Below, one piece after another: positions 30,288-36,513 of a stretch of 36,513 nt of DNA. The stretch covers positions 120,661 through 157,173 of the forward strand of contig MFDD01000002.1 in assembly GCA_001776775.1 (NCBI GenBank), in the 5' to 3' direction. Within the stretch, counting starts at the first letter, position 1, and the number at the start of each line of letters is the position of its first letter. The DNA comes from Candidatus Daviesbacteria bacterium RIFCSPHIGHO2_02_FULL_43_12 (GTDB taxonomy: Bacteria; Patescibacteriota; Microgenomatia; Daviesbacterales; UBA10151). Below the pieces are notes generated by a model. It was not told where the DNA came from. It saw only the letters and a list, made by a program, of their open reading frames with translations, and ran no database searches. Position numbers and translations under genes: made by a program.

Positions 30288-31645
30288 TTTGGCTTTTCCA
30301 CAGGTTGCCCAGGGGCCCAACTACATTCTGGACATTCTTTGTGTTCGCGATGATCTTGATCATCTGGTTGCCAACCACATCTTCTACAAGTAATCTTCTG
30401 ACATTCACCCTCAGTTTTGCCTTTCAAGGCTAGACCACGTTTTCCAACCCCACCAGCTCTGCCTGGCAAGCCAAATTTCCCAACACTATTTGACAGACCT
30501 AGATAATTAATAAATCTTTTCGAGAAAGACGCAGAAACGCTGCCAAAAATATCAAAGTCTGCACCGGATATACCACAACCAGCACTTTTGGACAGAACCT
30601 GCTGAAAGGCAAGCCAATTGATCCGATCTTGAAGATTTGCTAAATAATATGCGTCTTGGGCAAAGGTCTTTGTAGACCCAAACATTCCTGAAGTTCCAAT
30701 AGTAATACCTTGATCCTTTTGATCCTCCCTTTTAACTGCCAGATCATTTTCCACCAAGACAGCTTTAAAGGCTTTGGTAATCTCTAAAGGGTCATGTGAC
30801 TCACGAAGCACTCGTGAGTAATTCATGGCCACAGGTAAGACATGTTGGAATACTCGCTCAAATTTATCTTCTTGCATAATTCCTTTACTAAACCCAAAGT
30901 CTTTTTCAAAAATTTGATTAACCTCTCTGGAATCGCCTTCAAGGATATGTTCTGTAAACCAAGCGTCGATCGGTCCTATTAGTCCATCCAGAAAATGTGG
31001 ATCTTTTTTCAAGGCGATGTCTTGGTATTGAGCGTAAGATAACTCTGATGAGAATCTAATAGTTCTGATAATCCAACCATGCTCTGAGTTGGGTATCTTT
31101 TCATAGATATCCACAAAGTTATCGCCATGGGTTGTGCCTTCAGCAATTCCTGCACCTGTTATTTGGACTCTTTTAGCTCCAATCGGAGCATCGACCAGGG
31201 ATTCAACTGCATTTTTCCATCCCGAAACATCAGCCTTATCCCGCTCTGGCTCTGGAGAGTTATTACTCTGAGACCATTCCAAACCCCTGTTTAACATATC
31301 CTCAAATGGTTCACCAGGAAACCGGGCGCTATAAATCTGCCCATCTTTGAGGTAATATTCAAATGCGCTTTTCCCAGCATGGTTGCGTTCCCGCAGACCA
31401 GTTTGAATCTGGCCATTAAGTTGATAGTCTTTATATCTTGTAATTTGGGAGGGGGTGGGGTTTTTCCTGGCAAATCTCAGCCAATGCACATAATCAAGAA
31501 CAGGGTTCATATTGTTGGTAACGAGTTTCTCTCTTTTTGTCCTGAGCACTTGGCAAAAACGCTCTGTATGAAATTCGACTTCCTCTATCTCGTTCTTAAA
31601 ATTGGGTAGCGGCAGATTAATATTTATCGATCCTTCAGCTTTCAT
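30284..31645 (-). CDS. unknown protein with C-terminal zinc ribbon, 453 aa
   Basis: I do not recognise the main part. Residues 1-400 are mixed helix and strand without clear motifs. The C-terminal 40 residues contain C-x2-C (C-R-R-C-G-W), then C-x2-C (C-P-E-C-S-W), a rubredoxin-like zinc ribbon. A Gly-rich basic segment (G-L-P-G-R-A-G-G-V-G-K-R-G) precedes it. No signal peptide or membrane span is seen. It lies between the 269-aa gene (30-nt gap) and the 260-aa gene (ATGA overlap), so it is part of a co-transcribed group with cobQ. Confidence 0.6.
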   Translation of the reverse strand: MKAEGSININLPLPNFKNEIEEVEFHTERFCQVLRTKREKLVTNNMNPVLDYVHWLRFARKNPTPSQITRYKDYQLNGQIQTGLRERNHAGKSAFEYYLKDGQIYSARFPGEPFEDMLNRGLEWSQSNNSPEPERDKADVSGWKNAVESLVDAPIGAKRVQITGAGIAEGTTHGDNFVDIYEKIPNSEHGWIIRTIRFSSELSYAQYQDIALKKDPHFLDGLIGPIDAWFTEHILEGDSREVNQIFEKDFGFSKGIMQEDKFERVFQHVLPVAMNYSRVLRESHDPLEITKAFKAVLVENDLAVKREDQKDQGITIGTSGMFGSTKTFAQDAYYLANLQDRINWLAFQQVLSKSAGCGISGADFDIFGSVSASFSKRFINYLGLSNSVGKFGLPGRAGGVGKRGLALKGKTEGECQKITCRRCGWQPDDQDHREHKECPECSWAPGQPVEKPK

Positions 31646-31675
31646 ATATTAAATATTTTTTATAGCCTCTCAGAA

Positions 31676-32485
31676 TTACTCTGTTGGAAATGTCATCACA
31701 AAACGAAAGGCAGAAGTTAGATTGACCGGATGCTTGGCATATTTACTCTCAACTACCAAGGCTTCCGGGACAGCCTCTAAATGATTCAGACCTCCTTGAT
31801 CGTAATCCCCGGCTCTAAATAGCAGATAGGCAGCTGGGGTTACTGGAATCATGGGAAAATTAGCATCTCCCGTTGGTCGAAGTTGCAGAGTTTTGCCACG
31901 AACCCACTCCGCAGTTCCACGGGCTACTCCAATTGGTAAGCTACTTGCTGCCTGCACTAGTTCTAAATATGAGGGTAATCTAGGTTTAACCCCCTCCTCT
32001 GAGCCATTAAGGGCCTGTGCTAACCTGGAAAAAAGCTTGGTTCTTGCGTCAGGAGACAGGCCAAGCCTTGATGTAGGGGGTACCTCAAGATCCTGAGCCG
32101 CTTCTCCCCCCTGTTGCTCTCTTATTCCTTGGATCAAAGACCCAATGAAAGAACTATCTCCTAAGTCACCCCCGGCACTGGGGAGCTCTGTAGGATCAAT
32201 TAAAGCCCAGACAGGTCCTTGTTTAGTGCCTCCTCTAACTCTCGCCTCAGGATCTGATCTGTCGATGGTATATCCCCAAGCCGGATGGAGGTTGAACTGC
32301 CCATATTGCCGACCGGGTACAAAGCTTCCATTTTCGAAGACGGTTGGAACAAGGTCTAATCCTAAACCCCGACTCCTGGCTAGGATTTTTAAGAGTTGAT
32401 CTGGCGGCCTAGCAATCTCCCCCTTTGGTGATAACAAGTCTTTTGCTGTTGGTCGAAAACCGGCTTGATCAGAGTCTCTAAGCAT
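31676..32485 (-). CDS. unknown protein, 269 aa
   Basis: I cannot assign this protein. It is Pro- and Gly-rich, without membrane spans or catalytic motifs. Its ATG lies inside the last codons of cobQ (8-nt overlap) and is preceded by AAGGAG at good distance, so it is clearly co-translated with cobQ. A conserved-looking stretch (P-A-W-G-Y-T-I-D-R-S-D-P-E-A-R-V-R-G-G) sits near 68-86. The ending F-R-F-V-M-T-F-P-T-E is strand-like. Confidence 0.6.
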   Translation of the reverse strand: MLRDSDQAGFRPTAKDLLSPKGEIARPPDQLLKILARSRGLGLDLVPTVFENGSFVPGRQYGQFNLHPAWGYTIDRSDPEARVRGGTKQGPVWALIDPTELPSAGGDLGDSSFIGSLIQGIREQQGGEAAQDLEVPPTSRLGLSPDARTKLFSRLAQALNGSEEGVKPRLPSYLELVQAASSLPIGVARGTAEWVRGKTLQLRPTGDANFPMIPVTPAAYLLFRAGDYDQGGLNHLEAVPEALVVESKYAKHPVNLTSAFRFVMTFPTE

Positions 32486-33965
32486 GGTTCTCCTTATTAA
32501 AAATTTTGTAAAGCAAATTCATATCCAGATTGCTCCTGACGAGATCAGCCAAGGTGTCGTATTTATCTTGTTTAGCAGCAATAGTCTTTTGGCTGGTAAG
32601 TTTTTTCCCGGTTTTATGAGCCAGGTTTCCTAGGATCAATGTTCGAAAATTATAATTTTTAAAGATATCATGCAGGTAAGTTCCTAAGACCCAACCCTTT
32701 TGATCGAAACTTACCTTTACTCCCTGCTTTGTGGTCTGACCCATATGAATCTCGAAACCCTTAACGTCCAGATTTGCCGCCCCTTTGAGCATTGCAACGC
32801 CGGAAGAGATCTTTATTTTGGTCTGCTTGGTAACTTTTTTCTGAGCAAAGACTGTTTCGGTATCCAGTAGACCAAGACCGGCGACTCTTTGTTCGTTGGA
32901 CTCTACTGAATGCGGGTCTCGGATGATCTTTCCTAACATCTGGAAGCCACCGCAGATGCCAATGATAGCTTTACCCGCTTCTGCATGATTAAGAATCAAT
33001 TTTTTAAAGCCTGCCTCTTCCAGCCAATGCAGATCGGAGATGGTATTTTTAGTTCCCGGAAGGATGATTAAATCTGGATCACCAATACCTATAACATTTG
33101 AGACAAAACGGGTTTGGACACCTGGTTCCTCAAAAAGCGGATCAAAATCGGGAGAGTTTTGTAGACCAGGAGTGCGGATAATGACTAGATCTAAGACTAT
33201 AGCCCTTCTTGTCGTACTTTTGTCTTTTAAAAACCAAGTATCTTCATCGGCGATACCGTGATTTTGCATCAAGGGAACTACTCCCAAAACGGGTACTCCT
33301 GTAATTCTGGTCAACTCTCTGCAAGCTGACTCTAAGTGCCTTTTTTCTCCTTGATATTTATTGATGACAATCCCCTGAATTAGCTGAGAGGCTTTTGGGT
33401 CGTGCCTTTTGAGAATCGAGATCGTGCCTTCAAGTGAGGCAAAGACGCCTCCTTGATCTATATCTCCCACTAGGATCACCGGAGACTTAGCATATTTGGC
33501 GATCTTTAAATTTACAACATCACTACTGATAAAACTTGGTTCGGCCGGGCTGGCTGCACCTTCTAAAATAATCACTTCGTGGCAACCAGCAAGATTTTCA
33601 AAACTCTGTTTAACCACAGACCATAAACCATCTTTGTCAGTGTAATACTTGGCAATTTGGGTAGGGCTTGCCAGCTTGCCTTTAATTATTACCTGCGGTT
33701 TTTGATTATGCTGGGGCTTAATCAGAAATGGGTTCATGTTCGCCTCTGGTTCGACCCCAGCCGCCTGAGCTTGAGCAATTTGGCTAATCGCAATCTCTTC
33801 TCTATTGGCTGTAACTCCGGAATTAAGAGAAATATTTATGGCCTTAAAAGGGGCAATGTCTAGGCCGTCCTGATAAAGAATTCTGCAAAGAGCCGTCGCC
33901 AGCAGACTTTTTCCCACGCCCGAGGCCGTGCCTTGGACCATCAATGTTTTTACTTTTCTATTCAT
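32478..33965 (-). CDS. cobQ: cobyric acid synthase-type amidotransferase (CobQ-like), 495 aa
   Basis: The N-terminal domain has the deviant P-loop G-T-A-S-G-V-G-K-S (12-20), then P-F-K-A-I-N-I-S-L-N-S, M-N-P-F-L-I-K-P and G-D-I-D-Q-G-G-V-F-A, all characteristic of CobQ/CbiP. The C-terminal class I glutamine amidotransferase domain carries G-I-C-G-G (nucleophile C338) and Y-L-H-D (H432). CobQ amidates four side chains of adenosyl-cobyric acid using ATP and glutamine. No other cobalamin gene is in the window, and CPR bacteria generally lack the pathway, so the substrate here may differ; a salvage role or a related amidation is possible. A structured leader upstream (34000-34142) supports cobalamin control. 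Confidence 0.85.
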   Translation of the reverse strand: MNRKVKTLMVQGTASGVGKSLLATALCRILYQDGLDIAPFKAINISLNSGVTANREEIAISQIAQAQAAGVEPEANMNPFLIKPQHNQKPQVIIKGKLASPTQIAKYYTDKDGLWSVVKQSFENLAGCHEVIILEGAASPAEPSFISSDVVNLKIAKYAKSPVILVGDIDQGGVFASLEGTISILKRHDPKASQLIQGIVINKYQGEKRHLESACRELTRITGVPVLGVVPLMQNHGIADEDTWFLKDKSTTRRAIVLDLVIIRTPGLQNSPDFDPLFEEPGVQTRFVSNVIGIGDPDLIILPGTKNTISDLHWLEEAGFKKLILNHAEAGKAIIGICGGFQMLGKIIRDPHSVESNEQRVAGLGLLDTETVFAQKKVTKQTKIKISSGVAMLKGAANLDVKGFEIHMGQTTKQGVKVSFDQKGWVLGTYLHDIFKNYNFRTLILGNLAHKTGKKLTSQKTIAAKQDKYDTLADLVRSNLDMNLLYKIFNKENHA

Positions 33966-33999
33966 ATAGTAATTTTCTGGAGCAAAGAAACTTGAAGAT

Positions 34000-34025
34000 A
34001 AAAAAAGCTTCCCGAAACGAGAAGC
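34000..34025 (-). terminator. intrinsic terminator in the cobQ leader
   Basis: On the minus strand GCTTCTCG (34025-34018) pairs with CGGGAAGC (34014-34007) around TTT (7 Watson-Crick pairs, one T-G), followed by seven T (34006-34000). It lies 34 nt before the cobQ ATG. AAGCC (34042-34038) can pair instead with GGCTT (34026-34022), which overlaps the terminator's 5' arm, so an antiterminator form exists. Confidence 0.75.
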
Positions 34026-34142
34026 CTGAAGTTATCCGGCTTTCCTTTGCTCGAAGGATAAATCCTAATGGTCAAAGGTCTGCGATCTGACTTTTACAGT
34101 TACGGCATAGCGCTGAGTGACACAGCTTTCGGACCCTTTGAC
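34026..34142 (-). promoter_or_regulatory. riboswitch-like leader of cobQ, probably cobalamin-responsive
   Basis: On the minus strand GUCAAAGG (34142-34135) pairs perfectly with CCUUUGAC (34078-34071), closing a 72-nt domain like an aptamer P1. Inside are GCUG/CAGC as a hairpin and GCCGUAACUGUAA, close to the cobalamin riboswitch core (C-C-G-C-x-A-C-U-G-U-x-A). AGUCAGAUCGCAGACC then resembles the B12-box region (A-G-C-C-x-G-x-A-G-A-C-C). The closing 3' strand can also pair with a downstream GCAAAGG (34050-34044). The structure is well supported; the ligand assignment rests on the short core match and the cobQ context, and parts of the usual fold look reduced or missing. Confidence 0.55.
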
Positions 34143-34163
34143 TAGTTATTTAGTTGTCAAGAG

Positions 34164-34194
34164 AATATAGCATATGGTATCTATGCTTAGTCAA
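34164..34194 (-). promoter_or_regulatory. promoter of the cobQ leader RNA
   Basis: TTGACT (34194-34189) and an extended -10, TG-C-TATATT (TATATT at 34169-34164), with a 19-nt spacer. Transcription would start near 34157, just before the folded leader. Confidence 0.5.
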
Positions 34195-34214
34195 TACACT
34201 ATATACTGTGTAGG

Positions 34215-34742
34215 TTAAGTGGAGGGTCGCTTTGGAGATCGATCTAAGCCTACTATACCATTACGCGCCCAGTAAACAAGACTGGGGCCATTAAATAAAA
34301 GCCTATGCTGAATTTGCTGTCTTTGCGGCGTAAGAAAGCGGGAGGTAATCGCAATCTCATCCAACCGAGCGGAGCTTCTTCTGGCTGGCATAGTATAATC
34401 GACAGAGAACTGAAGGGTTTCGCTAGTTCGGCTTAAATTCATGTTAATTACACGAGCGGCTAAAGGTTTATCCGGATTCATGTCACTTGTGACAACCGTT
34501 TCCATTCCGCCGATTATCAGACATCCTCCCAGTCTTGGAGGGTGGCCAACTTGAAGAATATATTCTCCGACCATTACCCTCCATTGTTCTATTATCGGGT
34601 CGGAATGTGTATCTGCCCACTGAGCTCTTGCTGAGGCGTCCGCCTCTTTGATCAGCTCGGCGTATCCTAATTCTAAAAGTTGATGATACTCTGTGTCATT
34701 TAGGCGCTGAGGTGGAGGAGCGGTGGTTTCTTTATTGCTCAT
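34215..34742 (-). CDS. unknown protein, 175 aa
   Basis: I do not recognise this protein. After a Pro-rich start (P-P-P-Q-R-L) it looks mixed alpha/beta, with a strand pair around L-G-G-C-L-I-I-G-G-M-E-T and a second around L-Q-F-S-V-D-Y-T-M-P. There is no signal peptide or membrane span. AAAGGA sits close before the ATG at 34742. Its stop lies just upstream of the cobQ leader promoter. The base composition looks more GC-rich than the T4SS region. Confidence 0.55.
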   Translation of the reverse strand: MSNKETTAPPPQRLNDTEYHQLLELGYAELIKEADASARAQWADTHSDPIIEQWRVMVGEYILQVGHPPRLGGCLIIGGMETVVTSDMNPDKPLAARVINMNLSRTSETLQFSVDYTMPARRSSARLDEIAITSRFLTPQRQQIQHRLLFNGPSLVYWARNGIVGLDRSPKRPST

Positions 34743-34819
34743 ATCCTTTTATTTATGTTTATGGGCTCTATAGGCTAAGTGAAGTATAACATTTTAAGGC
34801 TGAATTTGTTTGAAGTTTT

Positions 34820-35134
34820 TTAGGGACGTCTCTGACCTCCGGATAGATAGCCTTCAAGATATGCTATCATCTCGCCTCTTAGACCCTCCGGGGTGACCCT
34901 CTCTAGCTGCCCGTTAAATCTACTCCGCGCCAATAACCTATACGAATACGCCAGCTGCCTTCCGGCTGGACCGGTTAACGACCTCAGCGAATGACGCGCC
35001 CACATAACCCTTTCCGGACCTGGTAGCGGATCAAGGGTGTTTCCCAGAATATATATTGACAGAACTCTTTCGGCCGCTCTATCAATCGGAGGATTGGTGT
35101 CAGTTCGGCCACCTGATGACCTCTCGTTGGACAT
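34820..35134 (-). CDS. unknown basic protein, 104 aa
   Basis: I do not recognise this protein. It is Arg-rich, mostly helical, with a polar N-terminus (N-E-R-S-S-G-G-R-T-D) and a helical core (R-V-L-S-I-Y-I-L-G, R-V-M-W-A-R-H-S-L-R). Codons are clearly GC-richer than in the T4SS and restriction genes, which suggests a different history. A possible -10 (TTTAAT) lies 7 nt before the ATG. It shares no sequence with the 175-aa neighbour apart from M-S-N at the start. Confidence 0.5.
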   Translation of the reverse strand: MSNERSSGGRTDTNPPIDRAAERVLSIYILGNTLDPLPGPERVMWARHSLRSLTGPAGRQLAYSYRLLARSRFNGQLERVTPEGLRGEMIAYLEGYLSGGQRRP

Positions 35135-35201
35135 AAAATATATTAAACCCTAAAGGCATTAGGCAAGTGTAAAAAATGAGTAAGGCTTGGGTAATTTGGG
35201 T

Positions 35202-35630
35202 TTAGACCTTTATTTTGTATCTCTTAATATATTTCTTTCCTGATTTTAAGGTGTAAGAGACTTCCAAACGCATATTCTTTAGACCGGTGTGATACCGGCA
35301 AACATTTTTAGAACAAGTCCCAAAAAGCAGCTCGACAGAAGTATTCGATCCATTTAAATTGAGAACCCCCATTGCACCCTCTTGCTGTGTCGAGGTGTTA
35401 TAGGTCAAAGAGTACGAAACGGAGGCGGCGTTTTGGAGGTTAGAAAAATAGACAACCAAAGCTCTTCTGTCTTTTCGTAACCTGGGGGTAACATTAATAC
35501 CGGAACTAGTAACTAAGCCTGTCGCTGGTTTGGAGATAGATCGAGCAGCTTGAGGTAAAAGTTTGGCTTCGGCTGTTTGGAGTAAAGAAAAAAATACTAA
35601 CAAGGTCAAAAAGACTACTAATTTTTTCAT
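35202..35630 (-). CDS. exported protein, 142 aa
   Basis: The ATG at 35630 gives a standard signal peptide (M-K-K-L-V-V-F-L-T-L-L-V-F-F-S-L-L-Q, cleavage after A-E-A); the frame could extend four codons upstream without benefit. The mature part is beta-rich (S-Y-S-L-T-Y-N, then L-E-V-S-Y-T-L-K-S-G-K-K-Y) like an immunoglobulin or fibronectin-like domain. Two cysteines (C-S-K-N-V-C) may form a disulfide outside the cell. It is divergent from the 35665 gene. The function is unknown, perhaps surface binding. Confidence 0.65.
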   Translation of the reverse strand: MKKLVVFLTLLVFFSLLQTAEAKLLPQAARSISKPATGLVTSSGINVTPRLRKDRRALVVYFSNLQNAASVSYSLTYNTSTQQEGAMGVLNLNGSNTSVELLFGTCSKNVCRYHTGLKNMRLEVSYTLKSGKKYIKRYKIKV

Positions 35631-35658
35631 TGTTAAAATCACTCTAGCATACTATACT
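35630..35658 (+). promoter_or_regulatory. promoter of the 35665 gene
   Basis: TTGTTA (35630-35635), a 17-nt spacer and TATACT (35653-35658) are followed 6 nt later by the GTG start, giving a leaderless message. Confidence 0.6.
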
Positions 35659-35664
35659 GGTAAA

Positions 35665-36270
35665 GTGAATAAAATAACTCTGGCACTAGTGGTTTTGGTA
35701 GTGCTTTCGCTAGTTTACGTCTGGAAGATACTCTATAGTTATCCCAAAGCGAGCTTAGCTTCCCCTGAGGGGATCAGTCAGGCTGTTAAAGCGGTGCCTT
35801 CCCAAACTTTAAAATCATATACAGATCCCAGCGGCTTTGAGTTTAGCTACCCTGATAATTTATCCTTAGCAAATAACGAAGCGACCGATAGTTCAACCTA
35901 TGCTGATATCGGTTTAACTTTTAAAGGTGTTGCCGGAGACTTAAGTTTAAAGATCAAGGATAGTAAATTAAAAACCATCGAAGAATGGGCTAAATCTATC
36001 TCTGATCAAACACCAATACCAGCCAAGCTCGGGACTTTACAGGCTTTAGAGCTAAACTTAGGTGAAAAGATAGTACTCGGAAGCTTGGATTCTGGAGTAT
36101 TATTTACTGTGGAAACTACTTTTGGAGACAAAAAAGATTTTTGGAAGAGTATTTATGCCAGTTTCCTCCAGGATTTTTCTTTTGCCCAACCAACCAAAGA
36201 AACTACTACCTCAGTAGACAATTCGTCTGATCAGGGAATCTCTTTTGAAGGCGAAGAGGTGGTGGATTAA
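35665..36270 (+). CDS. membrane-anchored extracellular protein, PsbP/Mog1-like fold possible, 201 aa
   Basis: The GTG at 35665 is chosen because the promoter's -10 lies 6 nt upstream and an N-terminal membrane helix begins at once (T-L-A-L-V-V-L-V-V-L-S-L-V-Y-V-W). The longer frame to 35563 lies opposite the signal peptide of the divergent gene and upstream of the promoter. Outside the membrane, Y-T-D-P-S-G-F-E-F-S-Y-P-D-N-L is the opening seen in PsbP/Mog1-type domains, followed by alternating strands and helices to about residue 175. A Ser/Thr/Glu-rich tail ends the protein. The function is unknown. Confidence 0.6.
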   Translation: MNKITLALVVLVVLSLVYVWKILYSYPKASLASPEGISQAVKAVPSQTLKSYTDPSGFEFSYPDNLSLANNEATDSSTYADIGLTFKGVAGDLSLKIKDSKLKTIEEWAKSISDQTPIPAKLGTLQALELNLGEKIVLGSLDSGVLFTVETTFGDKKDFWKSIYASFLQDFSFAQPTKETTTSVDNSSDQGISFEGEEVVD

Positions 36271-36275
36271 CGAAT

Positions 36276-36513
36276 CTATAGCTTTGTAGAAGGAGAGAGG
36301 TCGATGATCTCGGTAGCTTTTAAAACAGCTGTCCTAGTATCCAGTTTTCCTTTGACTAGAACTTTATGATCCATTAGACCAGCCACAGTCTGGTTTAGAG
36401 GAAGTTCGATGGTATAAACTTGATCCGTGGAGGTAAGCAGAAAAAGCCTGTCGTTGCTGCCCGCTAATGTTCCGGTAAAAGTAGTTTTACCCAAAAAGGC
36501 ATTGGGAACCACC
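36276..36513 (-). CDS. partial protein, C-terminal beta-barrel-like domain
   Basis: The frame runs to the window edge, so only the last 78-79 residues are seen. They form short strands with turns (F-T-G-T-L-A-G-S-N-D-R-L-F-L-L, Y-T-I-E-L-P-L, K-V-L-V-K-G-K-L-D), the pattern of an OB-fold-like small barrel. The gene converges with the 35665 gene, the stops being 5 nt apart. Nothing can be said about the N-terminus or function. Confidence 0.5.
   Translation of the reverse strand, partial: VVPNAFLGKTTFTGTLAGSNDRLFLLTSTDQVYTIELPLNQTVAGLMDHKVLVKGKLDTRTAVLKATEIIDLSPSTKL

Noticed and set aside
35563-35664. Start at 35563 for the membrane-anchored 201-aa protein
   Set aside because: That segment is opposite the signal peptide of the divergent gene and lies upstream of the promoter; the GTG at 35665 begins directly at the membrane anchor.
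1-36513. TGA read as an amino acid (as in some CPR lineages)
   Set aside because: Many genes end cleanly at TGA with the next start beside it, for example 7423, 6572 and 30284.
1-36513. CRISPR array or complete transposon
   Set aside because: No regularly spaced repeats, no transposase or recombinase gene, and no terminal inverted repeats around a mobile unit were seen.

Overview
The window looks like a chromosomal segment from a Candidate Phyla Radiation (Patescibacteria) bacterium, probably Microgenomates-like. The basis is the AT-rich DNA, the minimal type IV secretion (T4SS) cluster of the kind common in that group (pilin-like protein, pilin-VirB6 fusion, PrgI, split VirB4, M23 peptidase), many starts without a Shine-Dalgarno (SD), and many proteins I cannot assign. 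TGA is used as a normal stop. The phylum is an inference; no rRNA gene is present.

Layout. (1) 1-2645, + strand: the end of a VirD4/TraG-like coupling ATPase, a replication-relaxation winged-helix protein and an unknown acidic protein, with palindromes and hairpins between them. (2) 11439-2681, - strand: a seven-gene operon and the most striking part of the window. It encodes a MoxR-like AAA+ ATPase, four paralogous proteins of 276-301 aa, a protein joining an HExxH metallopeptidase-like domain to a von Willebrand A (vWA) domain, and a fifth paralog. All five paralogs begin with a conserved segment containing I-N-I-K-D-L. All seven proteins, including the unrelated ATPase and vWA protein, end in Phe with a basic residue two positions before it. 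(3) 11611-17017, + strand: the T4SS cluster, driven by a strong promoter followed by a terminator-like hairpin in the leader. (4) 16973-24901: a defence-type island with a DUF3644 protein, a type III restriction-modification pair, an XRE regulator, a phospholipase D-like protein and a Fic protein, plus tRNA 3'-end fragments and gene remnants that suggest past integration. (5) 25276-28133: an unknown protein behind a perfect inverted repeat, a kinase-like protein and a membrane-anchored M23-like protein lacking zinc ligands. (6) 33965-28130, - strand: a probable operon with a CobQ-type amidotransferase, three unknown proteins (one with a zinc ribbon, one with an altered HExxH site) and a radical SAM enzyme, preceded by a riboswitch-like leader. 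(7) 34215-36513: unknown and exported proteins.

How the parts may work together (inference). MoxR ATPases and vWA proteins usually act as pairs that remodel or activate a client complex. Here the likely clients are the five paralogs, and the shared C-terminus suggests all seven proteins are recognised by one partner or brought to one site. The operon lies between coupling-protein and T4SS genes and is divergent from the latter, so a role at the cell envelope or in transfer is possible but unproven.

Several genes have a -10 element only 6-8 nt before the start codon, which points to leaderless transcripts.
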